64,000 nucleotides of DNA from Bifidobacterium breve (GTDB lineage Bacteria; Actinomycetota; Actinomycetes; Nanopelagicales; Nanopelagicaceae). Both the position numbers and the translations under genes were made by a program. The number at the start of each line of letters is the position of its first letter. Positions within the stretch are counted from its first letter, which is position 1. Positions 35,028-43,362 of the stretch are shown piece by piece. The notes beneath the pieces are model-generated. The model ran no database searches and was not told the DNA's origin. It worked only from the letters and a program-made list of their open reading frames with translations. The stretch spans positions 16,815 through 80,814 of the forward strand of contig CAMCVO010000006.1 in assembly GCA_945881945.1 (NCBI GenBank). Reading direction: 5' to 3'.

Positions 35028-36126
35028 CCCCATCTTCAAAGTCATCCTCTTTTCTGGCGGTTCGCCAAATAATTATTGCAATAGAGGATAGAAAACCCAA
35101 TACTGCCGGCCAGACTCCAATAAATTCAAAATCAGTAAACCAATACAGCAGCAGGTAGGCAGCAGATCCTAAGAAAGCCACCGCAGAGCTTCGTTGCATT
35201 TGATCAAGATTAACTTTGCCAGGATTTGGTGGAATAAATCTATTTGATTGATCAATTTGATCTAGCTCATCTAAATAGGCAGTAGGTGAGGATTGATCCA
35301 AGGAAAGGCCAGAGACAATTGATTCAAACTCAGCATCTACTAAATCATTCTCATTAAAATCTGACCCACGTTTTACTGCGCCAGATAGCACATCTTCGAT
35401 AAATATCTTACTTTCGATATTTAACTGCTCAACATCAAAATCAAGTGCCACATTGTGGAATGAGTTTTCAAAAGCTACCTCTCGGATATCTACCGAAAAG
35501 ACATTGTCAATAACTGTGATTGAATTCTCTGGATCAACTGCATGATCATTTACTGAGTAAGCGACCATTATGGGTAGATCAATTAAGTAAAGATCTCGTT
35601 CTACCAGCCGCCATAGATTTCGAAGTGAATCAAGTGCCTTAAGCGGGGTTCTTGCATAGGAGTGAAGCGGTGGGTTAGGAGCTGCAACATCGGTTGGTCC
35701 TTTACTAACTGAACCAACTAGGAACTTTAATACTGGTAGCAACTTCATAAACCATCGTTTGTCATGCACTGATGGATTTAAAACAATTAAGCCCTCTACC
35801 TCTGAGCCCCTGATCTGGCACAGTCTTAACGCCAATGCTGCACCCATGGAGAAGCCGGCGATAAAGACTCGGTCACAACTTTGTTTTAACTGCAGAAATG
35901 ATTTCTCAACCTCGTCATACCACTGCTGCCAAGTTGTTTGATTCATCTGCTGCCAAGTTGTGCCATGTCCAGGCAATAGGGGTGCGATGACTGTGTAACC
36001 AGAGTTATTTAAAAACTTTGCCCAGGGCGCGATGCTGATTGGCGTGCTGGTAAAACCATGGATTACTAGAACTCCGATTTTTCCACCCGGCAGGGTAAAT
36101 CCAGCTGAGTTTGGAATGGAATTCAC
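35017..36126 (-). CDS. Alpha/beta hydrolase with a C-terminal membrane segment
   Basis: A 369-residue protein. Residues 1-250 are a carboxylesterase/lipase-type hydrolase with the oxyanion segment VIHGFTSTP, nucleophile elbow GFSMGA, acid in NDHAVDPENS and His in SFHNVAL. An acidic linker (about 250-300) leads to two hydrophobic stretches (about 315-355: SSAVAFLGSAAYLLLYW and GVWPAVLGFLSSIAIII), an extra module compared with the usual family length of about 250. It is probably tethered to the membrane with the enzyme in the cytoplasm. Probable GTG start at 36126. Confidence 0.82.
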   Translation of the reverse strand: MNSIPNSAGFTLPGGKIGVLVIHGFTSTPISIAPWAKFLNNSGYTVIAPLLPGHGTTWQQMNQTTWQQWYDEVEKSFLQLKQSCDRVFIAGFSMGAALALRLCQIRGSEVEGLIVLNPSVHDKRWFMKLLPVLKFLVGSVSKGPTDVAAPNPPLHSYARTPLKALDSLRNLWRLVERDLYLIDLPIMVAYSVNDHAVDPENSITVIDNVFSVDIREVAFENSFHNVALDFDVEQLNIESKIFIEDVLSGAVKRGSDFNENDLVDAEFESIVSGLSLDQSSPTAYLDELDQIDQSNRFIPPNPGKVNLDQMQRSSAVAFLGSAAYLLLYWFTDFEFIGVWPAVLGFLSSIAIIIWRTARKEDDFEDGASL

Positions 36127-36158
36127 GCTCGAATGGTGTCATAGATTGGCTTAGCCAC

Positions 36159-36164
36159 TAAATT
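36159..36164 (+). promoter_or_regulatory. -10 element (TAAATT) for the acyltransferase
   Basis: TAAATT lies 6 bases before ATG 36171, consistent with a leaderless transcript. Confidence 0.5.
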
Positions 36165-36170
36165 ATCCCT

Positions 36171-36881
36171 ATGCCATACAAGATTTTGAAGTCATTTCTG
36201 ATTCCACTCTTGATGTTTATTTTCCGGCCCAAGGTGACTGGATTACGACATGTACCAAGCTCAGGCCCAGTGATCATCGCCTCTAACCACTTATCCTTTA
36301 GCGATTCAATCTTTATGCCACTGGTTGTGCCACGTAAGGTCACATTCTTAGCCAAGAGTGAGTACTTCACATCTCCTGGTTTGAAGGGCTTGATAAAAAA
36401 ACTTACCTTTATCGCACTTGGTCAGGTGCCTATTGATCGCGCTGGTGGTAAACGAAGTGATGCGGCAATCCTTACCGGACTTCGGCTATTGGAAGAGAAT
36501 CACTGTGTTGGAATTTACCCCGAGGGAACTAGATCGCCAGATGGGCGTCTTTATAAGGGACGCACTGGTATTGCTCGAATGGCGATTGAATCAGGTGCAC
36601 CAGTTGTACCAGTTGCCATGTTTAATACCGCCGAGATTCAGCCCACCGGTCAGGTAGTACCAAAGGTGCAACGAGTTGAGATGGTATTTGGTGAACCAAT
36701 GTATTTCACCGGGGACCCATCTGATCAAACTGTTTTAAGAGCTGCCACCAATGAGTTAATGGAGAGGATTGCGAAGCTTTCCAAGCAAGATTATGTTCCC
36801 CATATGTACGCATCTGATGCAAAAGATGCCATCAAAAAGAGTTTAAAAGAGCGAACCGACTTTGATGAGGATGACGCCTAA
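36171..36881 (+). CDS. plsC: 1-acyl-sn-glycerol-3-phosphate acyltransferase (PlsC family)
   Basis: A 236-residue acyltransferase of phospholipid synthesis. The catalytic NHxxxxD motif is ASNHLSFSDSIF, and the substrate-binding motif is GIYPEGTRSPDGRL. An N-terminal hydrophobic stretch (SFLIPLLMFIF) would associate it with the membrane. It could make phosphatidic acid or remodel another glycolipid. Its stop directly abuts the stop of the convergent PD-(D/E)XK gene. Confidence 0.88.
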   Translation: MPYKILKSFLIPLLMFIFRPKVTGLRHVPSSGPVIIASNHLSFSDSIFMPLVVPRKVTFLAKSEYFTSPGLKGLIKKLTFIALGQVPIDRAGGKRSDAAILTGLRLLEENHCVGIYPEGTRSPDGRLYKGRTGIARMAIESGAPVVPVAMFNTAEIQPTGQVVPKVQRVEMVFGEPMYFTGDPSDQTVLRAATNELMERIAKLSKQDYVPHMYASDAKDAIKKSLKERTDFDEDDA

Positions 36882-37574
36882 TTACTGAGCACCAATAAAT
36901 TGGCGCCTTTGGGTTAAGTAGTTACACATATCGCAGTTGTCTTTAGCAGCTGGCATATCTGCACTGACCACGGTAATGAAATCAGTTAATCGCTCAGCAA
37001 GGGCTTGCGGGTTTCGCTCAATTGGCCGCCAGGTATGTTTTAACTTCAAACCAAAACCTTTATTTACGTCCCCTGCTGGTTCAAGTAATGACCAAACCAA
37101 AAGACCCATCAGTGAAACCTTTCTCGGTGCACCACTTGCTGGATTTTCTAGCGCAAATGCATACGCCTCAAGTTGTGGTTGGTATAGACCAGTTTTATCT
37201 GAGTCTTTTGCTTGAAATTTGCAATCAATAATGCCAAATGTGCCATCGGCGAACTCAATTAACAGGTCGTATTTACCGCGGATTGCATACTTGCTGGCAG
37301 AGCCATTTACATCAATCAGAGATGATTTAACCCAACCACCTAGATCTGCCACCTTGCCTTCAGGTAAAACTGGTGCAATATCGCCGCAACTTTTACCGGC
37401 AAAGTAATTTTCCTGCATATTTGCAAGATCTCCCACCAGTGGCATAAAGCCAGGGGTGCGAAGACCGTGGTTGTAATTAAGCCACAAACAGCGGTGGCAT
37501 GATCCCCAAGAGAATGTTAAATCTGATGGTGAGATAAATTCGCGAGCATTTCCAACTGCATTTGATGAAGCCAT
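36882..37574 (-). CDS. PD-(D/E)XK nuclease-like protein with two CxxC pairs
   Basis: A 230-residue protein with a RecB/Cas4-like nuclease core: RGKYDLLIEFADGTFGIIDCKFQ supplies the Asp and the D-x-K of PD-(D/E)XK enzymes, and YQPQLEAYAFALE follows as the usual motif helix. An N-terminal SCHRCLW and a C-terminal DNCDMCNYL bracket the core, so a Zn or Fe-S site like that of Cas4/AddB is plausible. There are no cas genes or CRISPR repeats near. Function is unknown. ATG 37574 with a purine-rich AAAGAGAG upstream. Confidence 0.7.
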   Translation of the reverse strand: MASSNAVGNAREFISPSDLTFSWGSCHRCLWLNYNHGLRTPGFMPLVGDLANMQENYFAGKSCGDIAPVLPEGKVADLGGWVKSSLIDVNGSASKYAIRGKYDLLIEFADGTFGIIDCKFQAKDSDKTGLYQPQLEAYAFALENPASGAPRKVSLMGLLVWSLLEPAGDVNKGFGLKLKHTWRPIERNPQALAERLTDFITVVSADMPAAKDNCDMCNYLTQRRQFIGAQ

Positions 37575-37593
37575 GATCTCTCTTTTCCGTTTC

Positions 37594-37613
37594 GCACTTT
37601 ATAAAGTAAGTGC
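37594..37613. promoter_or_regulatory. Palindrome upstream of the PD-(D/E)XK gene
   Basis: A 12-base perfect palindrome ACTTTATAAAGT (37596-37607) lies 22 bases before the start codon, flanked so that GCACTT and AAGTGC also pair. It may be an operator or part of the promoter; no regulator is known. Confidence 0.35.
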
Positions 37614-37689
37614 CTGATTTTGGTTTGCTAAGTAGTACAAGTCTGCCCCTTGCCACTGACAAATGGCTAGATCGCCACGAAATAAGGGG

Positions 37690-38346
37690 TTAGCCGATTA
37701 TTACCGCTGAAAAAATGGTAAATACGCCAAGGCCAATCATTACCACCCCGCCAAATCTGCGCATAAATATCAATCTTCTAACATCACCTGATAACCAAAT
37801 TCTGATCGTGCCAGCTAAGACGCCATAGGCTCCATCTGAAATAAGCGCAACTAAGGCAAATATCCCACCTAGTAGAAGTAATTGAGCGGTGACATTGTTT
37901 TTCTCTTGATCGACAAATTGCGGCAAGATCGCAGCGAAGAAAACAATTGATTTTGGATTTAATGTGCCAACCCAAAAGCCATTTTTAATTGATGTAAAAA
38001 AAGATGGCTTTGCCCCATCTGTATTTTGTAGATCCTGGGCATGGGCTTTACTGGCAGCGATAGCGGCATAACCTAGGTAGATAAGGTAGCCACCGCCCGC
38101 CCACTGAATACCGTTGTAGAAAAGTTTTGAGCTCTGCAAAATTGGGCCGAGGCCAAGTGCGACCAAAACTGAGATTAAAAACATTCCAGCGGCGTTGCCA
38201 ATTACAGTTGCAATTGCAGCCACCCTGCCCCAAGCGATCGCTCGGGCGATGGTGAAGAGCACTGAGGGGCCAGGAGCGAGAATGATCAAAATTGTGGCTA
38301 TTAAGTACTCCCAGAGCCGCGATGGGATGGCATCTGAGAGGAACAC
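37690..38346 (-). CDS. LysE-family translocator
   Basis: A 218-residue inner-membrane exporter with about six hydrophobic helices. Family marks are LAPGPSVLFTIARAIAWGRVAA near the N-terminus, GGGYLIYLGYAAI in the middle and NPKSIVFFAAILPQFVD. LysE relatives export amino acids or small metabolites; the substrate is unknown. GTG start at 38346 with a -10 element six bases upstream, divergent from the padR gene. Confidence 0.85.
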   Translation of the reverse strand: MFLSDAIPSRLWEYLIATILIILAPGPSVLFTIARAIAWGRVAAIATVIGNAAGMFLISVLVALGLGPILQSSKLFYNGIQWAGGGYLIYLGYAAIAASKAHAQDLQNTDGAKPSFFTSIKNGFWVGTLNPKSIVFFAAILPQFVDQEKNNVTAQLLLLGGIFALVALISDGAYGVLAGTIRIWLSGDVRRLIFMRRFGGVVMIGLGVFTIFSAVIIG

Positions 38347-38352
38347 GCCTTA

Positions 38353-38358
38353 ATCCTA
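38353..38358 (-). promoter_or_regulatory. -10 element (TAGGAT) for the LysE gene
   Basis: On the minus strand TAGGAT lies 6 bases before GTG 38346, consistent with a leaderless transcript. Confidence 0.5.
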
Positions 38359-38394
38359 TGGGTTGCCAATCTGAAGGGAATGGGTTTAAATACT

Positions 38395-38413
38395 CGATAG
38401 TATCGATTCGATA
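38395..38413. promoter_or_regulatory. Overlapping palindromes, candidate PadR operator
   Basis: CGATA-G-TATCG (38395-38405) and TATCGA-T-TCGATA (38401-38413) are two perfect inverted repeats that share five bases. They lie 22 bases before the padR start codon, where an autoregulatory PadR dimer site would be expected. They may control padR-ino1 and perhaps the divergent lysE gene. Confidence 0.5.
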
Positions 38414-38434
38414 TATCCAGTAGATAGGAAGCAT

Positions 38435-38977
38435 GTGAGATCTCGTTCTGAGTCCTTGGAGTTTGCTCTCCTTGGCCTGCTCTCACAAGGTCCATTACAT
38501 GGGTATGAGTTACGAAAGCGAATGAGCGCTATCTATGGACCATTTCGCGCTTTAAGTTTCTCTGTTTTGTATCCGCAGCTTCGCAAAATGTTGGAGGCAA
38601 ATTTAATTGAGGAGTCATTTACAGATGCTGGTGGTTTATCTAGGAGATCTCGAATTGTTTACGACTTAACTGCAAAGGGTAGAGAGCGTTTTTCATCTTT
38701 AATGCAAAGTGCCAGCCCAGACTCCTTTGAGGATGAGGGGTTTGAGGTGCGATTCGCATTTTTTGGACCAACGCCACGAAATAACCGGGTAAGAATTTTA
38801 GAAGGACGCCATCGCAGATTAGTTGAGAAGGCTGAAATTGTCCGGAAGGACTTAGGAAAAATTCCAGAGGGTATTGATACCTATTTAGTTGAGTGGCGCC
38901 GTCACTCATTGGAATCAGCAGAGCGAGAGATCGCTTGGCTGGAAGAGATGATAAAAACCGAAAGGAAGAGCTCGTGA
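38435..38977 (+). CDS. PadR-family transcriptional regulator
   Basis: A 180-residue regulator with a PadR winged helix at the N-terminus ([21 protein letters not shown], then [18 protein letters not shown]) and a C-terminal helical dimerisation domain ([14 protein letters not shown]...[11 protein letters not shown]). GTG start at 38435. The stop overlaps the ino1 GTG by four bases, so the two are translationally coupled. A PadR gene beside ino1 is conserved in Actinobacteria, which suggests control of inositol synthesis. Confidence 0.88.
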   Translation: MRSRSESLEFALLGLLSQGPLHGYELRKRMSAIYGPFRALSFSVLYPQLRKMLEANLIEESFTDAGGLSRRSRIVYDLTAKGRERFSSLMQSASPDSFEDEGFEVRFAFFGPTPRNNRVRILEGRHRRLVEKAEIVRKDLGKIPEGIDTYLVEWRRHSLESAEREIAWLEEMIKTERKSS

Positions 38978-40068
38978 GCGTAGAAAATAAAGGGGAGATC
39001 CGGGTAGCAATAGTTGGAGTAGGAAACTGCGCCAATTCATTGATCCAAGGAATTACCTACTACAAGGATGCTACTAACGAAACCGAGATTCCTGGTTTGA
39101 TGCACCCTGTTCTTGGTGGCTATCACATTAAGAATATTAACTTTGTCCTAGCCCTAGATGTTGATGCCAAAAAAGTTGGCTTAGATCTAGCAGATGCCAT
39201 TTGGGCAAGTGAAAACAACACAATTAAGTTTGCAACAGTTGCTAAAACTGGCGTTGTGGTAAAACGAGGAACCACACTCGATGGTCTTGGCCGTTACTAC
39301 AAAGAGACAATTAAAGAATCAGATGAGCAAGCTGTAGATGTCGTAGCTGAGTTAAAGGCGAATAAGGTTGATGTTTTGATCTGTTATTTGCCAGTTGGCT
39401 CTGAAGAGGCAGCAAAGTTTTATGCCCAATGTTCAATTGATGCTGGCTGCGCCTTTGTTAACGCCCTACCAGTATTTATCGCCTCTGATCCAGTTTGGGC
39501 CGATAAGTTCACTAAGGCTGGAATTCCAATTGTTGGCGATGATATTAAGTCCCAGGTTGGCGCAACTATTACCCACCGAATCATGGCAAAACTATTCCAA
39601 GATCGCGGTGTTCACCTAGATCGTACATACCAATTAAATGTTGGTGGAAACATGGACTTCAAAAACATGTTGGAGCGAGATCGCTTAGAGTCTAAGAAGA
39701 TCTCTAAAACCCAATCTGTTACCTCACAGTTAGATTATGACTTAGGTGATAAGAATGTGCATATCGGACCATCTGATTACATTCCATGGCTAGATGATCG
39801 CAAATGGGCATATGTTCGGCTTGAGGGTCGAGCATTTGGAGATGTGCCATTAAATCTTGAGTACAAGCTTGAGGTATGGGATTCACCAAACTCAGCTGGG
39901 GTGATCATTGATGCACTTCGATGTGCCAAGATCGCCTTAGATCGCAAGATTGGTGGACCACTTCTTTCCCCATCTAGCTACTTTATGAAATCACCACCTA
40001 TTCAATACACCGATGAGCAGGCCTACCAAAAGGTAGAACAGTTCATTGAAGGAAATATTGAACGATAA
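38974..40068 (+). CDS. ino1: Inositol-3-phosphate synthase
   Basis: Converts glucose-6-phosphate to inositol phosphate, the precursor of phosphatidylinositol and mycothiol-type compounds, using NAD. The 364-residue protein begins [21 protein letters not shown], with the NAD-binding glycine motif, and contains [22 protein letters not shown] and LNVGGNMDF typical of the actinobacterial form. The start is GTG 38974 with AGGAAG upstream, not the open-frame start inside padR at 38893. An intrinsic terminator follows at 40086. Confidence 0.93.
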   Translation: MSVENKGEIRVAIVGVGNCANSLIQGITYYKDATNETEIPGLMHPVLGGYHIKNINFVLALDVDAKKVGLDLADAIWASENNTIKFATVAKTGVVVKRGTTLDGLGRYYKETIKESDEQAVDVVAELKANKVDVLICYLPVGSEEAAKFYAQCSIDAGCAFVNALPVFIASDPVWADKFTKAGIPIVGDDIKSQVGATITHRIMAKLFQDRGVHLDRTYQLNVGGNMDFKNMLERDRLESKKISKTQSVTSQLDYDLGDKNVHIGPSDYIPWLDDRKWAYVRLEGRAFGDVPLNLEYKLEVWDSPNSAGVIIDALRCAKIALDRKIGGPLLSPSSYFMKSPPIQYTDEQAYQKVEQFIEGNIER

Positions 40069-40085
40069 TTAATGTTTGAGTAATA

Positions 40086-40120
40086 CCCCTGGGCGAATTA
40101 AAGCCTAGGGGTTTTCCTTT
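40086..40120 (+). terminator. Intrinsic terminator of padR-ino1
   Basis: A nine-pair stem, CCCCTGGGC (40086-40094) with GCCTAGGGG (40103-40111), one G-T pair, loop of eight bases, followed by TTTTCCTTTT. It lies 17 bases after the ino1 stop. Confidence 0.85.
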
Positions 40121-40156
40121 TCCTACATTTTTTGGGCATGAAGCGGGTAGCAGAGA

Positions 40157-40546
40157 TTAATTCTCCACCACATGTTGAGTGCATATTCGCTCACCATTGG
40201 GTCCAATAGATAAATGACTGCAAGTAATTCCTAATTTATCAAATGCCTTATCACCAAAATGCGCACGGTATGCCAAAGCAAGAAGCACTCGGACATTTAC
40301 CTCACCATTTGATTTGATGGCAAAGGCTTGAGCAACTCGAGAAACAGTATTTTCAATAACTTTTTCGGTATGAGCGGATTCTTTAGCGATGGCAGAGTTG
40401 GTTAAACCATCACAAAGATGTTCGCAGACTAACTGCTCAAATGGGGTAAGCTCCCGCAGCAGAATATTTACATCCAAACTGACTCTCCATTGATCGGCGT
40501 CTATATATTCTGCTCCTAGAAACCCACTTATTTCAACTAAGTGCAA
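40157..40546 (-). CDS. Small LuxR-type helix-turn-helix protein without receiver domain
   Basis: A 129-residue protein whose central part (about 33-95) is a LuxR/GerE DNA-binding domain: LTPFEQLVCEHLCDGLTNSAIAKESAHTEKVIENTV. There is no receiver or other sensory domain. The C-terminal tail has two Cys (GITCSHL and RICTQHV) which might form a redox or metal site. The start is uncertain: TTG 40546 is the longest choice. It is divergent from an enoyl-CoA hydratase gene and has no kinase neighbour. Function is unknown. Confidence 0.7.
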   Translation of the reverse strand: MHLVEISGFLGAEYIDADQWRVSLDVNILLRELTPFEQLVCEHLCDGLTNSAIAKESAHTEKVIENTVSRVAQAFAIKSNGEVNVRVLLALAYRAHFGDKAFDKLGITCSHLSIGPNGERICTQHVVEN

Positions 40547-40563
40547 CTGTGGCGATTTGCGCT

Positions 40564-40569
40564 TACTAT
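40564..40569 (+). promoter_or_regulatory. -10 element (TACTAT) for the enoyl-CoA hydratase operon
   Basis: TACTAT lies 6 bases before ATG 40576 and decides this start over the upstream GTG at 40549. Confidence 0.6.
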
Positions 40570-40575
40570 TGCCAT

Positions 40576-41325
40576 ATGAGTTTTATTGAATCAGAGCAGG
40601 TTGGCGCAGTTTTGCGCCTTACCTTAGATCGACCTGAGAAGAAAAATGCAATTACCCAAGAGATGTATCAAACCTTGGCAAATAAAATAAATGAAGCAGC
40701 ATCTGATTTTGGAATTCGAGCAGTGGTTATTTCTTCAAATGGTGATTCATTTACCGCTGGAAATGACATAAATGATTTTGCTAATGATCCACAAATGGAC
40801 TCTGGCTCACCAGTTTTTAACTTCTTATTTGCCATTCATAATTTCCCAAAGCCACTTATTGCAGCAGTTAAAGGTCGAGCAGTTGGAATTGGCACCACCA
40901 TGTTGATGCACTGCGACTTAGTTACTGCAAATCCTGATACTAAATTTTCGATGCCCTTTGTCTCCCTTGGCTTAGTTGCAGAAGGCGGCTCAAGTTATCT
41001 ATTCCCAAGACTGGTTGGCCATGCAAAGGCGGCTGAGATATTTTTTACCGGCCGAACATTTTCTGCGCAAGAGGCACTAGAGATGGGATTGATTAATTCA
41101 ATCGCTGAAGATGAATTAGCTGCTGCCATGGCATTTGCACAGGAGATCGCTGAGCAGCCACCAACAGCTGTTATTAACACCAAAGCATTGTTAAAGAGTT
41201 CATCTCATGAAGCTTTAAATCAGGTGATATTGGCAGAAGGAGAGTTGTTTAAGATGGCCACGCAATCTGAAGAGGCACAAATGGCATTTATGAACTTCTT
41301 AGCGAAGAAGAGTAAGGTCAAGTAA
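40576..41325 (+). CDS. Enoyl-CoA hydratase/isomerase family protein
   Basis: A 249-residue crotonase-fold protein. It begins MSFIESEQVGAVLRLTLDRPEKKNAI. The oxyanion-hole segment FTAGNDINDF and AVKGRAVGIGTTMLMHCDLV are present. The catalytic Glu positions cannot be assigned with confidence, and the substrate is unknown. It overlaps the following SDR gene by one base (TAATG), so the two form an operon, possibly for acyl-CoA turnover. Confidence 0.85.
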   Translation: MSFIESEQVGAVLRLTLDRPEKKNAITQEMYQTLANKINEAASDFGIRAVVISSNGDSFTAGNDINDFANDPQMDSGSPVFNFLFAIHNFPKPLIAAVKGRAVGIGTTMLMHCDLVTANPDTKFSMPFVSLGLVAEGGSSYLFPRLVGHAKAAEIFFTGRTFSAQEALEMGLINSIAEDELAAAMAFAQEIAEQPPTAVINTKALLKSSSHEALNQVILAEGELFKMATQSEEAQMAFMNFLAKKSKVK

Positions 41326-42155
41326 TGACATTAGCTGGCAAGCGAATATTTGTAACTGGTGGCTCACGCGGTATTGGACTTGCTATCGCATTACGTGCGG
41401 CAAAAGATGGTGCATCAATTGCCATCGCTGCTAAAACTGCTGAAGCTCACCCAAAATTGCCTGGCACAATTTTTACTTCAGCAAAAGATATTGAAGCAGC
41501 TGGCGGCAAAGCCTTGGCAATTCAATGTGATATTCGAGATGAAAATCAAATAGCTCAAGCAGTTGAGCAGGCAGCAAATGAATTTGGTGGAATTGATATC
41601 TTGATTAATAACGCATCTGCAATCAATTTAACCAATACTGAAAATACTCCAGCCAAAAGATTTGATTTGATGATGGGTGTAAATACCCGAGGCACATTCT
41701 TAACCTCACAAGCTTGCCTGCCATATTTGAAAAAGAGTGCACAAGAGGGAAGAAACCCACATATTTTGATGCTCTCACCACCATTATCAATGAAGGGTAA
41801 ATGGTTTAAACCCCATCTGGCTTACACCATGGCAAAGTATGGAATGAGTATGTGTGTATTGGGATTAGCAGATGAGTTAAAGCGGGATGGCATTGGTGTC
41901 AATGCGCTATGGCCAAGAACTGCAATTGATACAGCAGCCCTTGCGATGATTCCAGGGGTAGATACTGCATTTTGCCGAACCACTGAGATTATCTCTGACT
42001 CAGCTTACATAATTTTAAATCGACCAGGAAAAGAGTGCTCTGGTAACTTCTTTATTGATGATGAGGTGTTGGCTAGTGAAGGAGTAGTTGATTTAGATAA
42101 ATACGCGGTAGTTCCTGGCACAAAAGAGTTTATAAACGATTTATACGTAGATTAA
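41325..42155 (+). CDS. Short-chain dehydrogenase/reductase (HSDL2-like)
   Basis: A 276-residue NAD(P)-dependent oxidoreductase. The cofactor motif is VTGGSRGIGLAIALRAAKDGA, the structural motif is DILINNASA, and the catalytic YxxxK is LAYTMAKYGMSM. The inserted segment after IAAKTAEAHPKLPGTI resembles the HSDL2/SCP-type SDRs linked with fatty-acid metabolism, which fits its hydratase partner. The stop shares TTAA with the convergent nickel-permease gene. Confidence 0.86.
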   Translation: MTLAGKRIFVTGGSRGIGLAIALRAAKDGASIAIAAKTAEAHPKLPGTIFTSAKDIEAAGGKALAIQCDIRDENQIAQAVEQAANEFGGIDILINNASAINLTNTENTPAKRFDLMMGVNTRGTFLTSQACLPYLKKSAQEGRNPHILMLSPPLSMKGKWFKPHLAYTMAKYGMSMCVLGLADELKRDGIGVNALWPRTAIDTAALAMIPGVDTAFCRTTEIISDSAYIILNRPGKECSGNFFIDDEVLASEGVVDLDKYAVVPGTKEFINDLYVD

Positions 42156-43291
42156 AGTTTAATTTCGGTATGTTCATGCTCAGTTTCCTTGATACCTGAG
42201 GAGTAGCGAACCTCATATCTTCCAAGGCGCCAAATTAAGACTGAGATAAGCCAGGCGGCTACAAATGATGCAACTATAAAGTAACCGACACGATTTAAAT
42301 CAAGTGAAGCAATGAAAGTAAATGGCTGGTAATTATCAATATTTGTTTTATTTGCAAGTACGCTGACAAATTGAATTGTTCCAATGACAAATGCCACAAA
42401 GATAGATAAGCCAGTTGTGGTGATGTTGTAATAAATTTTACGAAGCGGTGAGGTAAAGGCCCAGGCATAAGCTTTAGTCATGAAAATTCCATCTAATGAG
42501 TCCATTAGCGTCATACCGGCAGCAAAAATCAGAGGCAGAGCAATTATTGCAAGTGGTGGTAAAAAACCTCCGACAGTTCCAACAGCGGCTGTGGCAGATA
42601 ATGCAAGTAGAGCAACCTCTGTGGCGGTATCAAAACCTAAACCAAACAAAACACCAACTGGATATAATTGTCTGGAGTTATCAAAGCCTTTTTTGAATGC
42701 GCCTTTAAAAACTCTACGCATTAAACTACGCTCATTTAAAAGATCGGTTAAATGTTGATGGGAGAATTTGCCACTTTTTGCCTGGCGCCAAACTTTAATA
42801 ATTCCAATAAGGATGACTAAGTTTAGAATTCCAACTAGATACAAAAAAATTGTTGAGACTGAAGCGCCAATTAACCCACCAGTTTCAGCAAAATCTTTTT
42901 GAAACTTAGCAGCTTGTCTGGCAGCAAATGCCACTCCGATACATAGTGCAAGAACAATTGTTGAGTGCCCCAATGAGAAAAATAATCCAAGAGCAATAGG
43001 ATTTTTTCCCTTAGCCAGCATCAGTCTGGTGGTGTCATCAATGGCGGCAATATGATCGGCATCAAATGCGTGACGTAATCCAAATGAGTAAGCAAGAGCG
43101 CCAGCACCGGCGTAAACCAAAGCACCACTTGAATCGGCCAGGGCGCTATATGCTGGATTTGAGTTGTAGTGAATAAATAATCCCCAACCAACAATATGAA
43201 GCACAGCAACAACAGTTATCACGCCGATCAGTGATGGCAACTCCTGACGGGTAAAGCGAAGGTGGTCCCGAAGTTTGTTTTCTTTGCTCAT
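42152..43291 (-). CDS. Nickel/cobalt permease (NiCoT family)
   Basis: A 379-residue high-affinity metal permease with about eight hydrophobic helices. The family signature RHAFDADHIAAIDDTTR is in the second segment, and FSLGHSTIV and GFDTATEVALL are the other two conserved motifs. Sequence does not separate nickel from cobalt, but the Nur-like box directly upstream points to nickel. ATG 43291 with the -10 element TAACCT six bases upstream. Confidence 0.92.
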   Translation of the reverse strand: MSKENKLRDHLRFTRQELPSLIGVITVVAVLHIVGWGLFIHYNSNPAYSALADSSGALVYAGAGALAYSFGLRHAFDADHIAAIDDTTRLMLAKGKNPIALGLFFSLGHSTIVLALCIGVAFAARQAAKFQKDFAETGGLIGASVSTIFLYLVGILNLVILIGIIKVWRQAKSGKFSHQHLTDLLNERSLMRRVFKGAFKKGFDNSRQLYPVGVLFGLGFDTATEVALLALSATAAVGTVGGFLPPLAIIALPLIFAAGMTLMDSLDGIFMTKAYAWAFTSPLRKIYYNITTTGLSIFVAFVIGTIQFVSVLANKTNIDNYQPFTFIASLDLNRVGYFIVASFVAAWLISVLIWRLGRYEVRYSSGIKETEHEHTEIKL

Positions 43292-43297
43292 AACTTA

Positions 43298-43303
43298 AGG
43301 TTA
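43298..43303 (-). promoter_or_regulatory. -10 element (TAACCT) for the nickel/cobalt permease
   Basis: On the minus strand TAACCT lies 6 bases before ATG 43291. The Nur-like box abuts its upstream edge, so a bound repressor would block RNA polymerase. Confidence 0.55.
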
Positions 43304-43320
43304 TTGCAAATGATTTGCAT
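43304..43320. promoter_or_regulatory. Nur-like nickel-regulator box
   Basis: TTGCAA-ATGAT-TTGCAT fits the Streptomyces Nur consensus tTGCaa-N5-ttGCAA at all but the last base, and its centre is a perfect 7-1-7 palindrome TGCAAAT-G-ATTTGCA. It lies between a nickel/cobalt permease and copC. Nur is a Fur-family nickel sensor that represses nickel uptake. Confidence 0.65.
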
Positions 43321-43362
43321 CTGCAACTATTTACTAAAAAGCCTTGCTAGAGTGTCGGTGTG

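Noticed and set aside
36882..37574. Cas4 of a CRISPR system
   Set aside because: No repeat-spacer array or other cas gene is visible anywhere in the window.
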